DNA of 43,535 nucleotides. Source: Betaproteobacteria bacterium RIFCSPLOWO2_02_FULL_63_19. Lineage in GTDB: Bacteria; Pseudomonadota; Gammaproteobacteria; Burkholderiales; SG8-39. A program made the translations under genes and the position numbers. Position 1 is the stretch's first letter, and the number at the start of each line of letters is the position of its first letter. Below the pieces are notes generated by a model. That model was not told the origin of the DNA. It was given only the letters and a program-made list of their open reading frames with translations, and did no database searches. Positions 18,300 to 26,895 of the stretch are shown one piece after another. The DNA lies in assembly GCA_001770415.1 (NCBI GenBank), contig MEQX01000059.1, positions 204-43,738 of the forward strand. Direction: 5' to 3'.

Positions 18300-19966
18300 G
18301 TATTCAGCGCCTTGCGCAATGCTTCCGGCTCCAGAGGATATCCGGTCACAGCCTCCATCGGCAATTGTATCCCTTGCGAGCGCAAATGTTGCCAGCGCAA
18401 CTGCATCGCCGCTCCAAACAGCAGATTATGGCCGACGACCGCCACGCGCCGGTTTTCCGGCTTTTCCAGGAAGCTGCCGCGTGTCCATTCGTTGAAGGCT
18501 CCCATCGCCGGTCCGCACCAGACCTGATAATCCACGACCCGCGACGGGTCGCCGTCGTTGGCCCAGCGCGAACTCAATCCGAGGTAGCTGCGGAAAACGA
18601 GCGCCATCCGGTGCTTAGGGTCGCTTTCGGCGCGTTCGACCTGTTCGGGGTCGCGTTTGAGGAAATACGCCCTCGTGCTGCGCCATGCTTCCTCGATACC
18701 GGTACGCAAGAGCTGCTTTTCCACGAACGTCCTGTCTGCCTCGGACAGGTCTTCAAGGCCGGCGTGCGCCCGGTAAAGATCATACAGCCTCGCCGCGCGC
18801 ATGGGGAACATCGTGCCGCGTTTGAGCACCTGCACGCGCACGCCCATCTCGAACATATCCGCCGCCGGCGCCATCGCGATGTCGGCCTGTTCGGCCCGGG
18901 CCAGCATTGAACGCACGGCATCGGAGCTTCCGGACTCGGTGCAAGCCTGGTTCACCGATCCCGTAAGGACATAAGCCGCTCCCATCGAATAGGCGGCGGC
19001 GAGCGCCGCGGGAGTTGACAATCCGCCCGCGGCGCCCACCCGCAATGGTAATGCGTAGCCGCGCTCGCGTTGCATCCGGTCGCGCAACGCAAGCATCGTT
19101 GGCAGCAGCGTGACCAGCGGGCGATTGTCGGTGTGCCCGCCGGAATCGGCTTCCGCGGTCAGGTCCTGAGCGATCGGCAGCGCGGCGGCGAGCACCGCCT
19201 GTTCCTGCGTGATTTCGCGCGCGCCGACGAGCTCGGTCAAGAACTCCTCGGAAGGCGGCGAAAAGAACTGTGAGGCGACTTCGACGCGCGAGGCTTTGGC
19301 GATGATGCGGTTCGGCGCGACGACCCGTCCCTGCGCGTCTCGCCCGATGCCGCTGACGCGGTAGCGCACCAGCGGCAGCGTGAGCCGCAGATAGGCCGAG
19401 GCTTCCACCAGCCGAATGCCACGCCGCAGATAGAGATCGGCGACGGCCGCTTCGAGTTCAGGTTCGTTGGGGCTGTGGATCAGATTGAACCCGTAGGGCG
19501 TATCCCGCATCGACCCCTCGAGTTGCTCGATTGCCGCTTCAACGCGCTCGAGACTCAGTCCGGCCGCGCCGAAGAACCCGAGCATGCCCGCTCGACCCAT
19601 CTCCTCGACCAGGCGCGTCGACGCGATACCGTTGGCCATCGCGCCGGCCACGTACGCATAGCGAAGGCGATAATCCGCGCAAAATCCGCCGTCTCCCAAA
19701 TCCTCCGGCCGCACCGCCGGTGCGAAACCGGCGACCGGATAACTTTCCGCAGTTGAGGACCGGGGCGAGAACGCGAGGGTGCCGCCGCGAACGGCCGCCA
19801 CAGTGCCGTTTTTCCGGATCAACAGCACCGGCTCGGTCAGGTTGGTGATGGCAGGACGAAACTCGGTTTCATCGCCAATCGGCGAAGAACCCTCAGGGCT
19901 CCACCAGGCTACCGTTCGATATTCGGAACCGGCTGATGACAGGGGCGGCAATTTCGCGCTTCTCAA
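18296..19966 (-). CDS. pfaD: PfaD-like trans-acting enoyl reductase of the PUFA synthase
   Basis: A protein of about 556 residues, close to the usual PfaD length, of the FMN-dependent nitronate monooxygenase/enoyl reductase TIM-barrel family. The Gly-rich flavin region reads RVGAAGGLSTP about two thirds along, followed by GAAYVLTGSVNQ. It saturates selected double bonds during chain extension, while those it leaves become the final polyene. It is the first gene of the pfa-ole operon and overlaps pfaA by 4 nt. The 5' end is uncertain: the reading frame opens after a stop at 20051-20053 and has no ATG near the start of homology, so a TTG at 19966 is used and no good ribosome-binding site supports it. 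The catalytic core is not affected. Confidence 0.9.
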   Translation of the reverse strand: MRSAKLPPLSSAGSEYRTVAWWSPEGSSPIGDETEFRPAITNLTEPVLLIRKNGTVAAVRGGTLAFSPRSSTAESYPVAGFAPAVRPEDLGDGGFCADYRLRYAYVAGAMANGIASTRLVEEMGRAGMLGFFGAAGLSLERVEAAIEQLEGSMRDTPYGFNLIHSPNEPELEAAVADLYLRRGIRLVEASAYLRLTLPLVRYRVSGIGRDAQGRVVAPNRIIAKASRVEVASQFFSPPSEEFLTELVGAREITQEQAVLAAALPIAQDLTAEADSGGHTDNRPLVTLLPTMLALRDRMQRERGYALPLRVGAAGGLSTPAALAAAYSMGAAYVLTGSVNQACTESGSSDAVRSMLARAEQADIAMAPAADMFEMGVRVQVLKRGTMFPMRAARLYDLYRAHAGLEDLSEADRTFVEKQLLRTGIEEAWRSTRAYFLKRDPEQVERAESDPKHRMALVFRSYLGLSSRWANDGDPSRVVDYQVWCGPAMGAFNEWTRGSFLEKPENRRVAVVGHNLLFGAAMQLRWQHLRSQGIQLPMEAVTGYPLEPEALRKALNT

Positions 19967-20202
19967 CGATGATGGAGGACAGAAAGATCGTCGCGGCGGA
20001 ATCAGCGCGCGCTCGTGACGTTCGCGTACGATCGCGGATCCGTTGGTTCTTCAGCCGGAATCATGCCATTTCCGATGATCGCTGCGTCGGCGCAGGGCCC
20101 GCCGCAATGCGCGAGGGTCGACGTATCGCACACCGACCCCGGCGGAGAAGGTGACGCTTATGCCAAGTGCACCGACGTGCCGGGCGGATGGCGCCTGGCG
20201 TG
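19967..20202 (-). promoter_or_regulatory. Likely promoter/leader region of the pfa-ole operon
   Basis: This 236-nt gap lies between the AhpD-like gene and pfaD, both on the minus strand, and is the only sizeable space ahead of the seven-gene operon. By position it should hold the operon promoter. A TTGACA lies near the right end on the minus strand, but no matching -10 box at 16-18 nt was found, so no exact promoter is claimed. The pfaD frame stays open through the left part, so some of this could be coding. Confidence 0.35.
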
Positions 20203-20811
20203 TCAACGCGGCGCGTGCTTACCGGGCGTCCAACCATGAGGTCCGAGGTATCTTTCGCCGTACTCGATCGGTTCGTCCTCCAATGGGGTGCCCATCGTAT
20301 CGTTCCATCGGTTCAGCCAGCCGAAAAGCGAAATCACCGCAACGATGTCCAATACCTGCTCTTCGGTGTAGTACTTGCGCAGTTCCGCGAACATGTCGTC
20401 GGTGACGCCGTTCGGCACCGACGCCGCGGCGACGGCGAAATCCAGCGCGACCCGCTCCGCTTCGGTGAACAGCGGGCTGGTGCGGTACTCCCAGACGGCT
20501 TCGAGCTTTTCGGGCTTCGCCTTGGCGGCGCCCTCCGCGGTGTGCGCCATGCAGTACAGGCATCCTGCAGCCCGGCTGGCGACGTGCGATATGAGCGACA
20601 TCAGCATGCGATCGATCTTGAGGTCGGAGCGAACCGCGTCGCCGAGTTCGGCAAACGCTTTCACCAGCCTTGGCTTGCGCTGCATGATGAGCATGCTGTT
20701 CGGCACGAACCCCATCCTTTGTTTCGTGGCCTCGAAAATGGCGCCCAGTTCGGGGATATGGTCGGCCGGCAGCGGTGCAAGCCGGGGGGAAGGTTTGACT
20801 TTCTGCTCCAT
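20203..20811 (-). CDS. AhpD-like / carboxymuconolactone decarboxylase-family protein
   Basis: A 202-residue alkylhydroperoxidase-D-fold protein of the peroxidase-related subgroup. The redox motif CLYC with a following His (GCLYCMAHTA) lies near residues 83-92. Such proteins reduce peroxides or act as thiol redox partners, usually in the cytoplasm. GGAG about 9 nt upstream of the ATG supports the start. It lies 237 nt upstream of pfaD on the same strand, so it may share regulation with the polyene operon, where peroxide defence would make sense, but the gap is larger than any junction inside that operon. The true substrate cannot be read from sequence. Confidence 0.85.
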   Translation of the reverse strand: MEQKVKPSPRLAPLPADHIPELGAIFEATKQRMGFVPNSMLIMQRKPRLVKAFAELGDAVRSDLKIDRMLMSLISHVASRAAGCLYCMAHTAEGAAKAKPEKLEAVWEYRTSPLFTEAERVALDFAVAAASVPNGVTDDMFAELRKYYTEEQVLDIVAVISLFGWLNRWNDTMGTPLEDEPIEYGERYLGPHGWTPGKHAPR

Positions 20812-21216
20812 GGTGGTCTGCTCCAGTCCTGTATCAAAGGGCGGGCTTCGTCAGTCCCGGCCCGCGGAACGTTATCGACCGTGCAACTTTCGGCACGGCC
20901 ATCGTTTTGTCGCGTTACCCGAGACGGCCGCTGTTCGTCGCGTCGGCCATTCAGCGCGATCTGCTCGCATTGTACCGTGGCGGACTCTGATCGGGCGCAT
21001 CGCGCCGCTCGCCGGTCCATAGGAAACGTCTCGACTTTCCCGCTTGACTTCCCAGCTTGACTTCCCCGGGAAGGGTCCTTTACGCTGCAAGATCAATTCA
21101 AACAAACTTGTCTCTCTGCCTGGCGAGCGGGAACGAGGACGAGCAAGTCGGTGGCGAGTCGTCGAAAGGCGGGCGCTACATCGATTGCCGTGAGTTCGAG
21201 AAGGGGGAGGAGAGAG
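20812..21216. other. 405-nt divergent intergenic region
   Basis: This separates the AhpD-like gene (minus) from the ABC transporter genes (plus), so promoters for both should lie here. On the plus strand CTTGACTTCCC occurs twice, around 21043-21066. The second copy offers TTGACT (21057-21062), a 17-nt spacer and a weak TTACGC (21080-21085). A reading frame of about 20 codons joins from the left end of the decayed binding-protein gene but has no homology. No RNA gene was recognised. Confidence 0.4.
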
Positions 21217-21610
21217 ATGAACGAAGCGACCTCGATCGTCAAGGTCCGCTCGCTTGCGGCCAAGCCTGGAAAGGCGTGCTTTCTGGCGCTCGCGGCCATC
21301 GTGCTGATTCCGCCGCAACAATTGGCGGCTGCTCCTTTCAGCAACGCGCTGCAATCGGTCATCGATGGCGCGCAGCAGGAGGGGACGCTCGATCTGTACG
21401 CTCCCTCGACGTTGAAACCTGGCCGCGCCCGTGCTCTTCGGCAGGGCATCAAGGGCAAGTATGGGATCGACCCGAACGTTTTCTATACGGGGTCGGGCTC
21501 GATGACCCGGGACGTCGCACAAGCAAGTCGTCGCGCTGCGGACACAGTTCGCGTTGGGCCAGTATGCGAAGCTGACGCGAAAGTACGGGAAACTCCTGGG
21601 CTTCAGCTGA
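21217..21610 (+). pseudogene. Decayed ABC substrate-binding protein gene with a large internal deletion
   Basis: The ATG at 21217 follows an excellent ribosome-binding site (GGGGGAGGAG). It encodes a signal-peptide-like N-terminus and then a segment matching the next gene's N-terminus: LQSVIDGAQQEGTL here versus LQSVIGGAKKEGTL there, and GSGSMTRDVAQ versus PSGSMTRDVAK. Right after that the frame turns to nonsense, while the +1-shifted frame from 21536 reads LRTQFALG..KLTRKYGKLLGFS and stops at 21608-21610. That matches the extreme C-terminus of the next gene (KLSRKYGKMLGYR). So about 210 codons of the middle have been lost and the ends joined out of frame. The first frame runs on to 21663 without homology. 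Non-functional as a binding protein. Confidence 0.85.
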
Positions 21611-21694
21611 GAAGGCCATGGGTGGGAAACAAGTATTGTTTTGGTCGGTCCTTTGACCGATGATCGTATCGTCGAAACTATAGGAGGGTAAAAC

Positions 21695-22747
21695 GTGATT
21701 GCGCGATTGGCGGGTTGGCTGTCCATGATCGCCCTCGTTGTCGGTGGGGCAGGTATGGTGCAGGATGTGAAGGCTGCGGGAGCGGAAAAAGGTTCGCTGC
21801 AGTCGGTTATCGGCGGCGCCAAGAAGGAAGGGACCCTGAACTTTTACGCCTCGTCGGCCATGGGACCGAAAGGGGCGATCGCCATCCAGGACGCGCTCAA
21901 CAAGAAGTACGGCGTCGCGCTGGAGTTTCACTACACGCCTTCGGGCTCGATGACCAGGGATGTGGCCAAAGTGGCCACTGCGCTGGCGGCAGGCGGGCCT
22001 CCCGATTGGGACATCATGATCGTCAACGACGCTCACTACAACACGCTGACGAAGAACGACGCCGTCGATCGGGTGGACTGGGTGGGAAGTTTCGGGCTCG
22101 AACCCAAGTCGCTTTATTACGGCGGACTGGCGGTGACGGTCGCCTCGCAATTCGTCGCCCCTGCCTACAACAAGCAAACGCTGAAACCGTCGGACGCCCC
22201 GAAGAACTGGGACGGCCTTCTGGATCCGAAACTCAAGGGGAAGATCGGCGTCGCGTCATCCACCCACCATTGGGCCCGCCTTGCCCAGCTCTGGGGCGAC
22301 GAGAAGACCACGCAGTTCGTTAAAGCGCTGGCTGAGCAGAAGATCATGAAGGGCCGGGTTCCCGAGATCTACACCCGGCTGCAATTGGGCGAAGTTCAGG
22401 TGGCCGCGACCATGGTGGACGATTACATCATCGTGGCCAGGCGAACCGGGGCTCCGGTGGTCTTCGTGGAGAATATTGATCCGGTGATCGTCACACAATG
22501 GTTGGGTGCCCCGCTGCAGAAAGCGAAACACAGGAATGCCGCCATTCTGCTGACGGTTTTCCTCTCCAGCGACGAGGGGCAGGCGGTGTGGGAAAAGATC
22601 ATGGGGCAGACCTCGATGTATATCAAAGGCACGTCGGCCTACAAACGCGCGCAGAAGGGCACCGTGATCGCGCTGGATGCCAAGTTCGCCAGAACCGAAC
22701 TGGGCAAATTGAGCCGCAAATACGGCAAGATGCTCGGATATCGATGA
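21695..22747 (+). CDS. ABC transporter periplasmic substrate-binding protein (family 1)
   Basis: A 350-residue secreted binding protein. It starts at GTG (21695) behind TAGGAGGG. An N-terminal hydrophobic segment ending in VKAAGA (about residue 27) is a signal peptide. The body resembles the iron(III)/aminoethylphosphonate/small-anion group of extracellular solute-binding proteins. The next genes encode the matching fused permease and ATPase, so this is the capture subunit. A decayed paralogue lies just upstream. The ligand is unknown; the ornithine-cyclodeaminase-like enzyme in the operon hints at an amino- or imino-acid derivative rather than iron. Confidence 0.85.
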   Translation: MIARLAGWLSMIALVVGGAGMVQDVKAAGAEKGSLQSVIGGAKKEGTLNFYASSAMGPKGAIAIQDALNKKYGVALEFHYTPSGSMTRDVAKVATALAAGGPPDWDIMIVNDAHYNTLTKNDAVDRVDWVGSFGLEPKSLYYGGLAVTVASQFVAPAYNKQTLKPSDAPKNWDGLLDPKLKGKIGVASSTHHWARLAQLWGDEKTTQFVKALAEQKIMKGRVPEIYTRLQLGEVQVAATMVDDYIIVARRTGAPVVFVENIDPVIVTQWLGAPLQKAKHRNAAILLTVFLSSDEGQAVWEKIMGQTSMYIKGTSAYKRAQKGTVIALDAKFARTELGKLSRKYGKMLGYR

Positions 22748-22813
22748 TGGGACCGACTCCCCGTTTCGGTGCTTGGGGAGACACGCCGAAGAGGGGAGCG
22801 AGGAGCAGTGGTC

Positions 22814-24598
22814 ATGTCCGCATCATCGAACCCCGAGGTGTCTGACGCCATCGAGGGTACGCGAAGTCCCATAGTCGCCCGGCGGCGCGTGCGCCGGGCG
22901 ACGACAGGCCAAATCGCTGTAGCAGTGGTGACGCTGCTCGTCGGGCTGGTGGTCTGCATTCCGGTGATCACCGTGTTCCTGATGAGCCTGCGGACCGGTT
23001 TGCCAGGACGCTCGGGACCCCTGACCATCGAAAATTTCCAGGAGGTCTTCCTCGATCCGTTCACCTACCAGGTTCTGCTGAACACCGCCCTCTTCGCGCT
23101 GGGGACGATCGTCGTCACGCTGCTGTTCGCGGTTCCCATAGTCTGGCTATTGACGCGCACGGATCTCCCTTACAGGAAGACGATCTACGTATTGATGACC
23201 GCCGGGATCCTGATCCCGACCTTCTTGCGCACGATCGCCTGGATCCTGCTGCTCAGTCCCAAGATCGGGCTGATCAATCAACTCATCATGGAACTGCTGG
23301 GGCTCGAAAATCCGCCCTTCAGCCTCTACAACATCCCGGGCATGGCCTTCGTGCAGGGAATTTCCCTGGTGCCGGCGGCTTTCTTCATGCTGTCGGCGGC
23401 CTACAGTGCGATGGATCCTTCACTCGAGGAAGCTGCATACGCCTCGGGAGTGAGCAAGCTGCGGACCTTTCTCAAGATCAATCTCCCGATCACGGTTCCG
23501 GCCATTGCAGCGGTCATGATCTATCTTCTGATGACCGCGTTTTCTGTTTTCGAGGCGCCCGCCATCCTGGGGCTCCCGGCCGATATTTATGTATTGAGTT
23601 CCGTGATCTATTTCGCGATCACCCCGCAGGTCGGACTCCCCGATTACGGGTTGGCGGGAGCCTACGGGCTGATCATGCTGGTGACCGGCGTGGCGGCGAG
23701 CGTACTTTATTTCCGAATCGTTCGCGAAAGCCGCAAGTATGTGGTGGTTACCGGACGCGGCTACCGCCCCAAGCGCATCGAACTGGGCCGGTACAGATAT
23801 CTGGCGGTGGCGTTCATCCTGCTGTATTTCGCTTTCGAAATATTCATGCCCTTTGCGGTTCTGGTGTGGGCATCGCTGCTTCCGTACCTGCAGGTTCCGT
23901 CGATGGCCGCTCTGAGCAAGGTGACGTTGGCCGCTTACCAGAGCATTCCCGAGTACGCCGGACTGCGTCCCTTCATGAACACCTTCATCCTGATTGGCCT
24001 CGCGCCGGCCGTGGCCATCGCGGTGAGCATTGCCATTTCGTGGATCGTCGTTCGTACGCGCTATCGCATCAGGGGACTGCTGGATGGCCTGGCCTTTCTG
24101 CCCCATGCGGTTCCGCACATCCTGTTTGCGGTCGCGCTGTCGTATCTGGCGCTCGTCTATCGCACCGCGCTTCCGATTTACGGGACGATATTCATCATCG
24201 TCTTCGCCCATGCGATCAGCTTCATCAGCTATGGCACCCGGGTCATGAACAGCGCGATGATCCAGATCGATCCTGAACTCGAGGAGGCGGGCCGCGCGTG
24301 CGGAGCGTCCACCCCTCGAGTGGTGGGCCGGATCACGATACCGCTGGTAGCGGCGGCGGTTTTCAACGGCTGGCTTTGGATCGCGCTGCTGTCCTACCGG
24401 GAGGTGACGATGGCGCTGGTGCTCTATTCGCCTGGCAGCGAGGTGATTTCCACACTCATCTGGAAGATGTGGACCTCCGCATACGTCTCGCAGGTTTCCG
24501 CTCTTGGAGTCGTGATGATCCTGATTGTCCTGGTGCTGGTGCTTGTGCTTCGCACGGTCTTCGTGCGCGCACAGATGGGTACGCCGATGCAGGGGTGA
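22814..24598 (+). CDS. ABC transporter permease, fused double membrane domain
   Basis: A 594-residue membrane protein with about twelve transmembrane helices in two homologous halves, as in FbpB/ThiP-like permeases. Each half carries an EAA-type loop that contacts the ATPase: LEEAAYASGVSKLRTFLKI near residues 209-230, and LEEAGRACGASTPRVVGRI near 490-510. The ATG at 22814 follows GAGGAG at suitable spacing and was chosen over an in-frame start 45 nt upstream. It forms the inner-membrane channel for the binding protein encoded 66 nt upstream. One gene for both halves means a homodimeric partner permease is not needed. Confidence 0.88.
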   Translation: MSASSNPEVSDAIEGTRSPIVARRRVRRATTGQIAVAVVTLLVGLVVCIPVITVFLMSLRTGLPGRSGPLTIENFQEVFLDPFTYQVLLNTALFALGTIVVTLLFAVPIVWLLTRTDLPYRKTIYVLMTAGILIPTFLRTIAWILLLSPKIGLINQLIMELLGLENPPFSLYNIPGMAFVQGISLVPAAFFMLSAAYSAMDPSLEEAAYASGVSKLRTFLKINLPITVPAIAAVMIYLLMTAFSVFEAPAILGLPADIYVLSSVIYFAITPQVGLPDYGLAGAYGLIMLVTGVAASVLYFRIVRESRKYVVVTGRGYRPKRIELGRYRYLAVAFILLYFAFEIFMPFAVLVWASLLPYLQVPSMAALSKVTLAAYQSIPEYAGLRPFMNTFILIGLAPAVAIAVSIAISWIVVRTRYRIRGLLDGLAFLPHAVPHILFAVALSYLALVYRTALPIYGTIFIIVFAHAISFISYGTRVMNSAMIQIDPELEEAGRACGASTPRVVGRITIPLVAAAVFNGWLWIALLSYREVTMALVLYSPGSEVISTLIWKMWTSAYVSQVSALGVVMILIVLVLVLVLRTVFVRAQMGTPMQG

Positions 24599-24696
24599 GA
24601 TGCGCCGCTCGGAACCGGTTCTGTCCATCAGCGAGAAGAAGTCGGCGTACGCATGGACGCGGCAAACCTTTTGAATCCCCTGGAAGAGAAGCATTC

Positions 24697-25758
24697 ATGA
24701 CCCTGTTGCTGAACAACGACGAAATCGCCCAACTGATCTCGATGCAGGAATGCGTAGAGATCCTCGAGGATGGCTACCGAGAGCACGGGCTCGGAAGGGT
24801 CGTGCACCGGCGGCGCAGCAATATCCTGGTGCCTGCCGGGGAACGGAAGACTTACGTCTTCGCGAATTTCGAGGGCACGGTCATCAAGCACGGCTACCAC
24901 GCCATCCGGCTGCGCTCGGACGTGAACGAATGGCTGGATGAATCGGGGGACCGCGTCAGGAAGTACGCGTCAAGGCCCGGAACCTACTGCGGATTGGCGC
25001 TGCTCTACAACATCCAGACCGGGGAACTGGAGGGGATACTGAACGACGGCTATCTTCAATTGATGCGGGTTGCCGCGACGAGCGCGGTGGCGGCACGCCA
25101 TCTCAGCCGCAAGGACTCCCGTGTCCTCGGCATGGTGGGGGGCGGCCACCAGGCGCGGATTCACGTCGAGGCCATGTGCAGCATCCGCGAGATCGAGAAG
25201 GTGAAGGTGTACAGCCTGAGGCAAGAAAGCCGCGAGGCGTTTGCCCGGGACGTGAAGGCCCGGTGCGGGGTCGAGGTGACGCCAGTCGGAGAACCGCAGG
25301 CCGCCTTCGAGGGATGTGACATCGTTTGCACCTGTACCGACTCGCCGCGGCCGTTCGTCCGGAAGGAATGGATCCAACCCGGGATGCATCTGAGCAGCGT
25401 CAGGCCCTTCGGGGAAGTGGGGCGATCCCCGCTCGCGGTGTTCGATGTGGCGGTGGTCCACGAGCGCGGCTTCGGTCCGCAGTTTCGACCCGGCATGGAG
25501 GTGAAGGAGAGCGCCGGTAACCCCGCCGTGGGCGGCAAGGACGAAAGGGATTTGCCCTCCGGCATCACCCTCGGAGAACTGTGTGCCGGAAATGCGGTGG
25601 GCAGAACGAGTGCGTCGCAGCGGACCTACTTCGCCAACAACGAGGGACACGGGCTTCAGTTTTCCGCCGCCGGCGCCTTCGTGCTCAAGCGTGCCCGGGA
25701 ACGCGGATTGGGGCGGGAATTGCCCACGGAATGGTTTCTGCAGGACATCACTACCTGA
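24697..25758 (+). CDS. Ornithine cyclodeaminase / mu-crystallin family protein
   Basis: A 353-residue NAD(P)-binding enzyme. The Rossmann motif is GMVGGGHQAR at residues 145-154, preceded by conserved TGELEGILND and QLMR (about 108-124) that form the substrate site in this family. Members include ornithine cyclodeaminase, alanine dehydrogenase, ketimine reductase and several imine/amino-acid-modifying enzymes. The ATG at 24697 was chosen because family homology begins there; a longer in-frame extension overlaps the permease gene. Its place between permease and ATPase suggests it processes the imported compound in the cytoplasm. The exact reaction cannot be assigned. Confidence 0.83.
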   Translation: MTLLLNNDEIAQLISMQECVEILEDGYREHGLGRVVHRRRSNILVPAGERKTYVFANFEGTVIKHGYHAIRLRSDVNEWLDESGDRVRKYASRPGTYCGLALLYNIQTGELEGILNDGYLQLMRVAATSAVAARHLSRKDSRVLGMVGGGHQARIHVEAMCSIREIEKVKVYSLRQESREAFARDVKARCGVEVTPVGEPQAAFEGCDIVCTCTDSPRPFVRKEWIQPGMHLSSVRPFGEVGRSPLAVFDVAVVHERGFGPQFRPGMEVKESAGNPAVGGKDERDLPSGITLGELCAGNAVGRTSASQRTYFANNEGHGLQFSAAGAFVLKRARERGLGRELPTEWFLQDITT

Positions 25759-25794
25759 CTGCAGTGGTTTGAATTTCGAAGGCGGGTCTTACTG

Positions 25795-26895
25795 ATGATT
25801 GAAATTCGAGGATTGCGGAAATCGTACGAGACCCGCTACGGACCCGTGGAAGCGGTGCGCGGAATCGATCTGCGGGTGAACGAGGGGGAGTTTTGCGTCC
25901 TCCTCGGGCCCAGCGGCTGCGGAAAGACCACCACGCTGCGCGCTGTGGCGGGGCTCGAAAGGCCGGATGCAGGTGTGGTCGTCATCGGCGACCAGAAGGT
26001 CAGCGACGCAGAAGCGGGTATCTTCGTCCCGGTGGAGAAACGCGATATCGGCATGGTATTTCAGAGCTACGCCGTCTGGCCCCACATGAGCGTACTGCGC
26101 AATGTGGCCTTCCCGTTGACCGAAGGGTGGCGGCGTACTCACGCCGCAGAGGTGGAACGGCGGGTGAAACTGGCGCTCGAGCGGGTTCACTTGGAGGGCT
26201 TGGAGAAGCGCTCTGCGACCGAACTCAGCGGCGGTCAGCAGCAGCGGGTCGCATTGGCCCGGGCCATCGTGATCGAGCCCAAGGTCCTGCTGATGGATGA
26301 GCCACTGTCCAACCTGGATGCGCGGCTGCGTGAGGAGTTGCGTACCGAGATCCGCAGGCTCACCCGCGAACTCGGGGTCACCACGCTCTACGTGACGCAC
26401 GACCAGTCCGAGGCCTTGTCGATGGGAGACGTAATCTGCGTGATGAACCGGGGAGAGATACTGCAGATCGGGAATCCGGAAAAGATCTACCAGGAGCCTG
26501 CGAGCGTATTCGTGGCCGAATTCGTCGGCAAGATGAATTTCCTGCACGTACGCGTCGAAGGGAAGGACGCCGTGAGTTCTCCGCTCGGTGCCATCCAATG
26601 CCTTCTGCCCGACGGGTTCGGAATCGGGCGGGACGTAATTCTCGCGATCCGCCCCGAACACCTCGAGGTCCTGGAGGACCGGGAGAGTCCCGTGGCCGAC
26701 ACGAATACGTTCCGTGGCGAGTTAACCAGCCGCTGGTATTTGGGTGACAACGTGTTCTGCGAGGTATCGGTCAATCAACAGGTTCTGATGGCCAGAGTCC
26801 CCATCGACCTGAAGCTGGAACTCGGTTCCCATGTCAGGCTGCGCTTTCCCCCGCAGCGACTGCGCATTATCGAGGAGCTCCCCGGGAACGGTTAA
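25795..26895 (+). CDS. ABC transporter ATP-binding protein
   Basis: A 366-residue ATPase with all core motifs: Walker A GPSGCGKT (38-45), Q-loop VFQSYAVWPHMS (88-99), signature LSGGQ (144-148), Walker B LLMDEP (165-170) and the H-loop VTHDQSEA. A C-terminal TOBE-like regulatory domain follows (about 245-360), as in MalK/PotA/FbpC proteins. It energises the fused permease. Its TAA stop interlocks with that of the convergent LVIVD gene (26892-26895), leaving no room for a terminator between them. Confidence 0.92.
   Translation: MIEIRGLRKSYETRYGPVEAVRGIDLRVNEGEFCVLLGPSGCGKTTTLRAVAGLERPDAGVVVIGDQKVSDAEAGIFVPVEKRDIGMVFQSYAVWPHMSVLRNVAFPLTEGWRRTHAAEVERRVKLALERVHLEGLEKRSATELSGGQQQRVALARAIVIEPKVLLMDEPLSNLDARLREELRTEIRRLTRELGVTTLYVTHDQSEALSMGDVICVMNRGEILQIGNPEKIYQEPASVFVAEFVGKMNFLHVRVEGKDAVSSPLGAIQCLLPDGFGIGRDVILAIRPEHLEVLEDRESPVADTNTFRGELTSRWYLGDNVFCEVSVNQQVLMARVPIDLKLELGSHVRLRFPPQRLRIIEELPGNG

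Noticed and set aside
23420..24694. 424-codon open frame antisense to the ABC permease
   Set aside because: His/Arg/Asp-rich composition reflects the reverse of a hydrophobic membrane protein; no homology.
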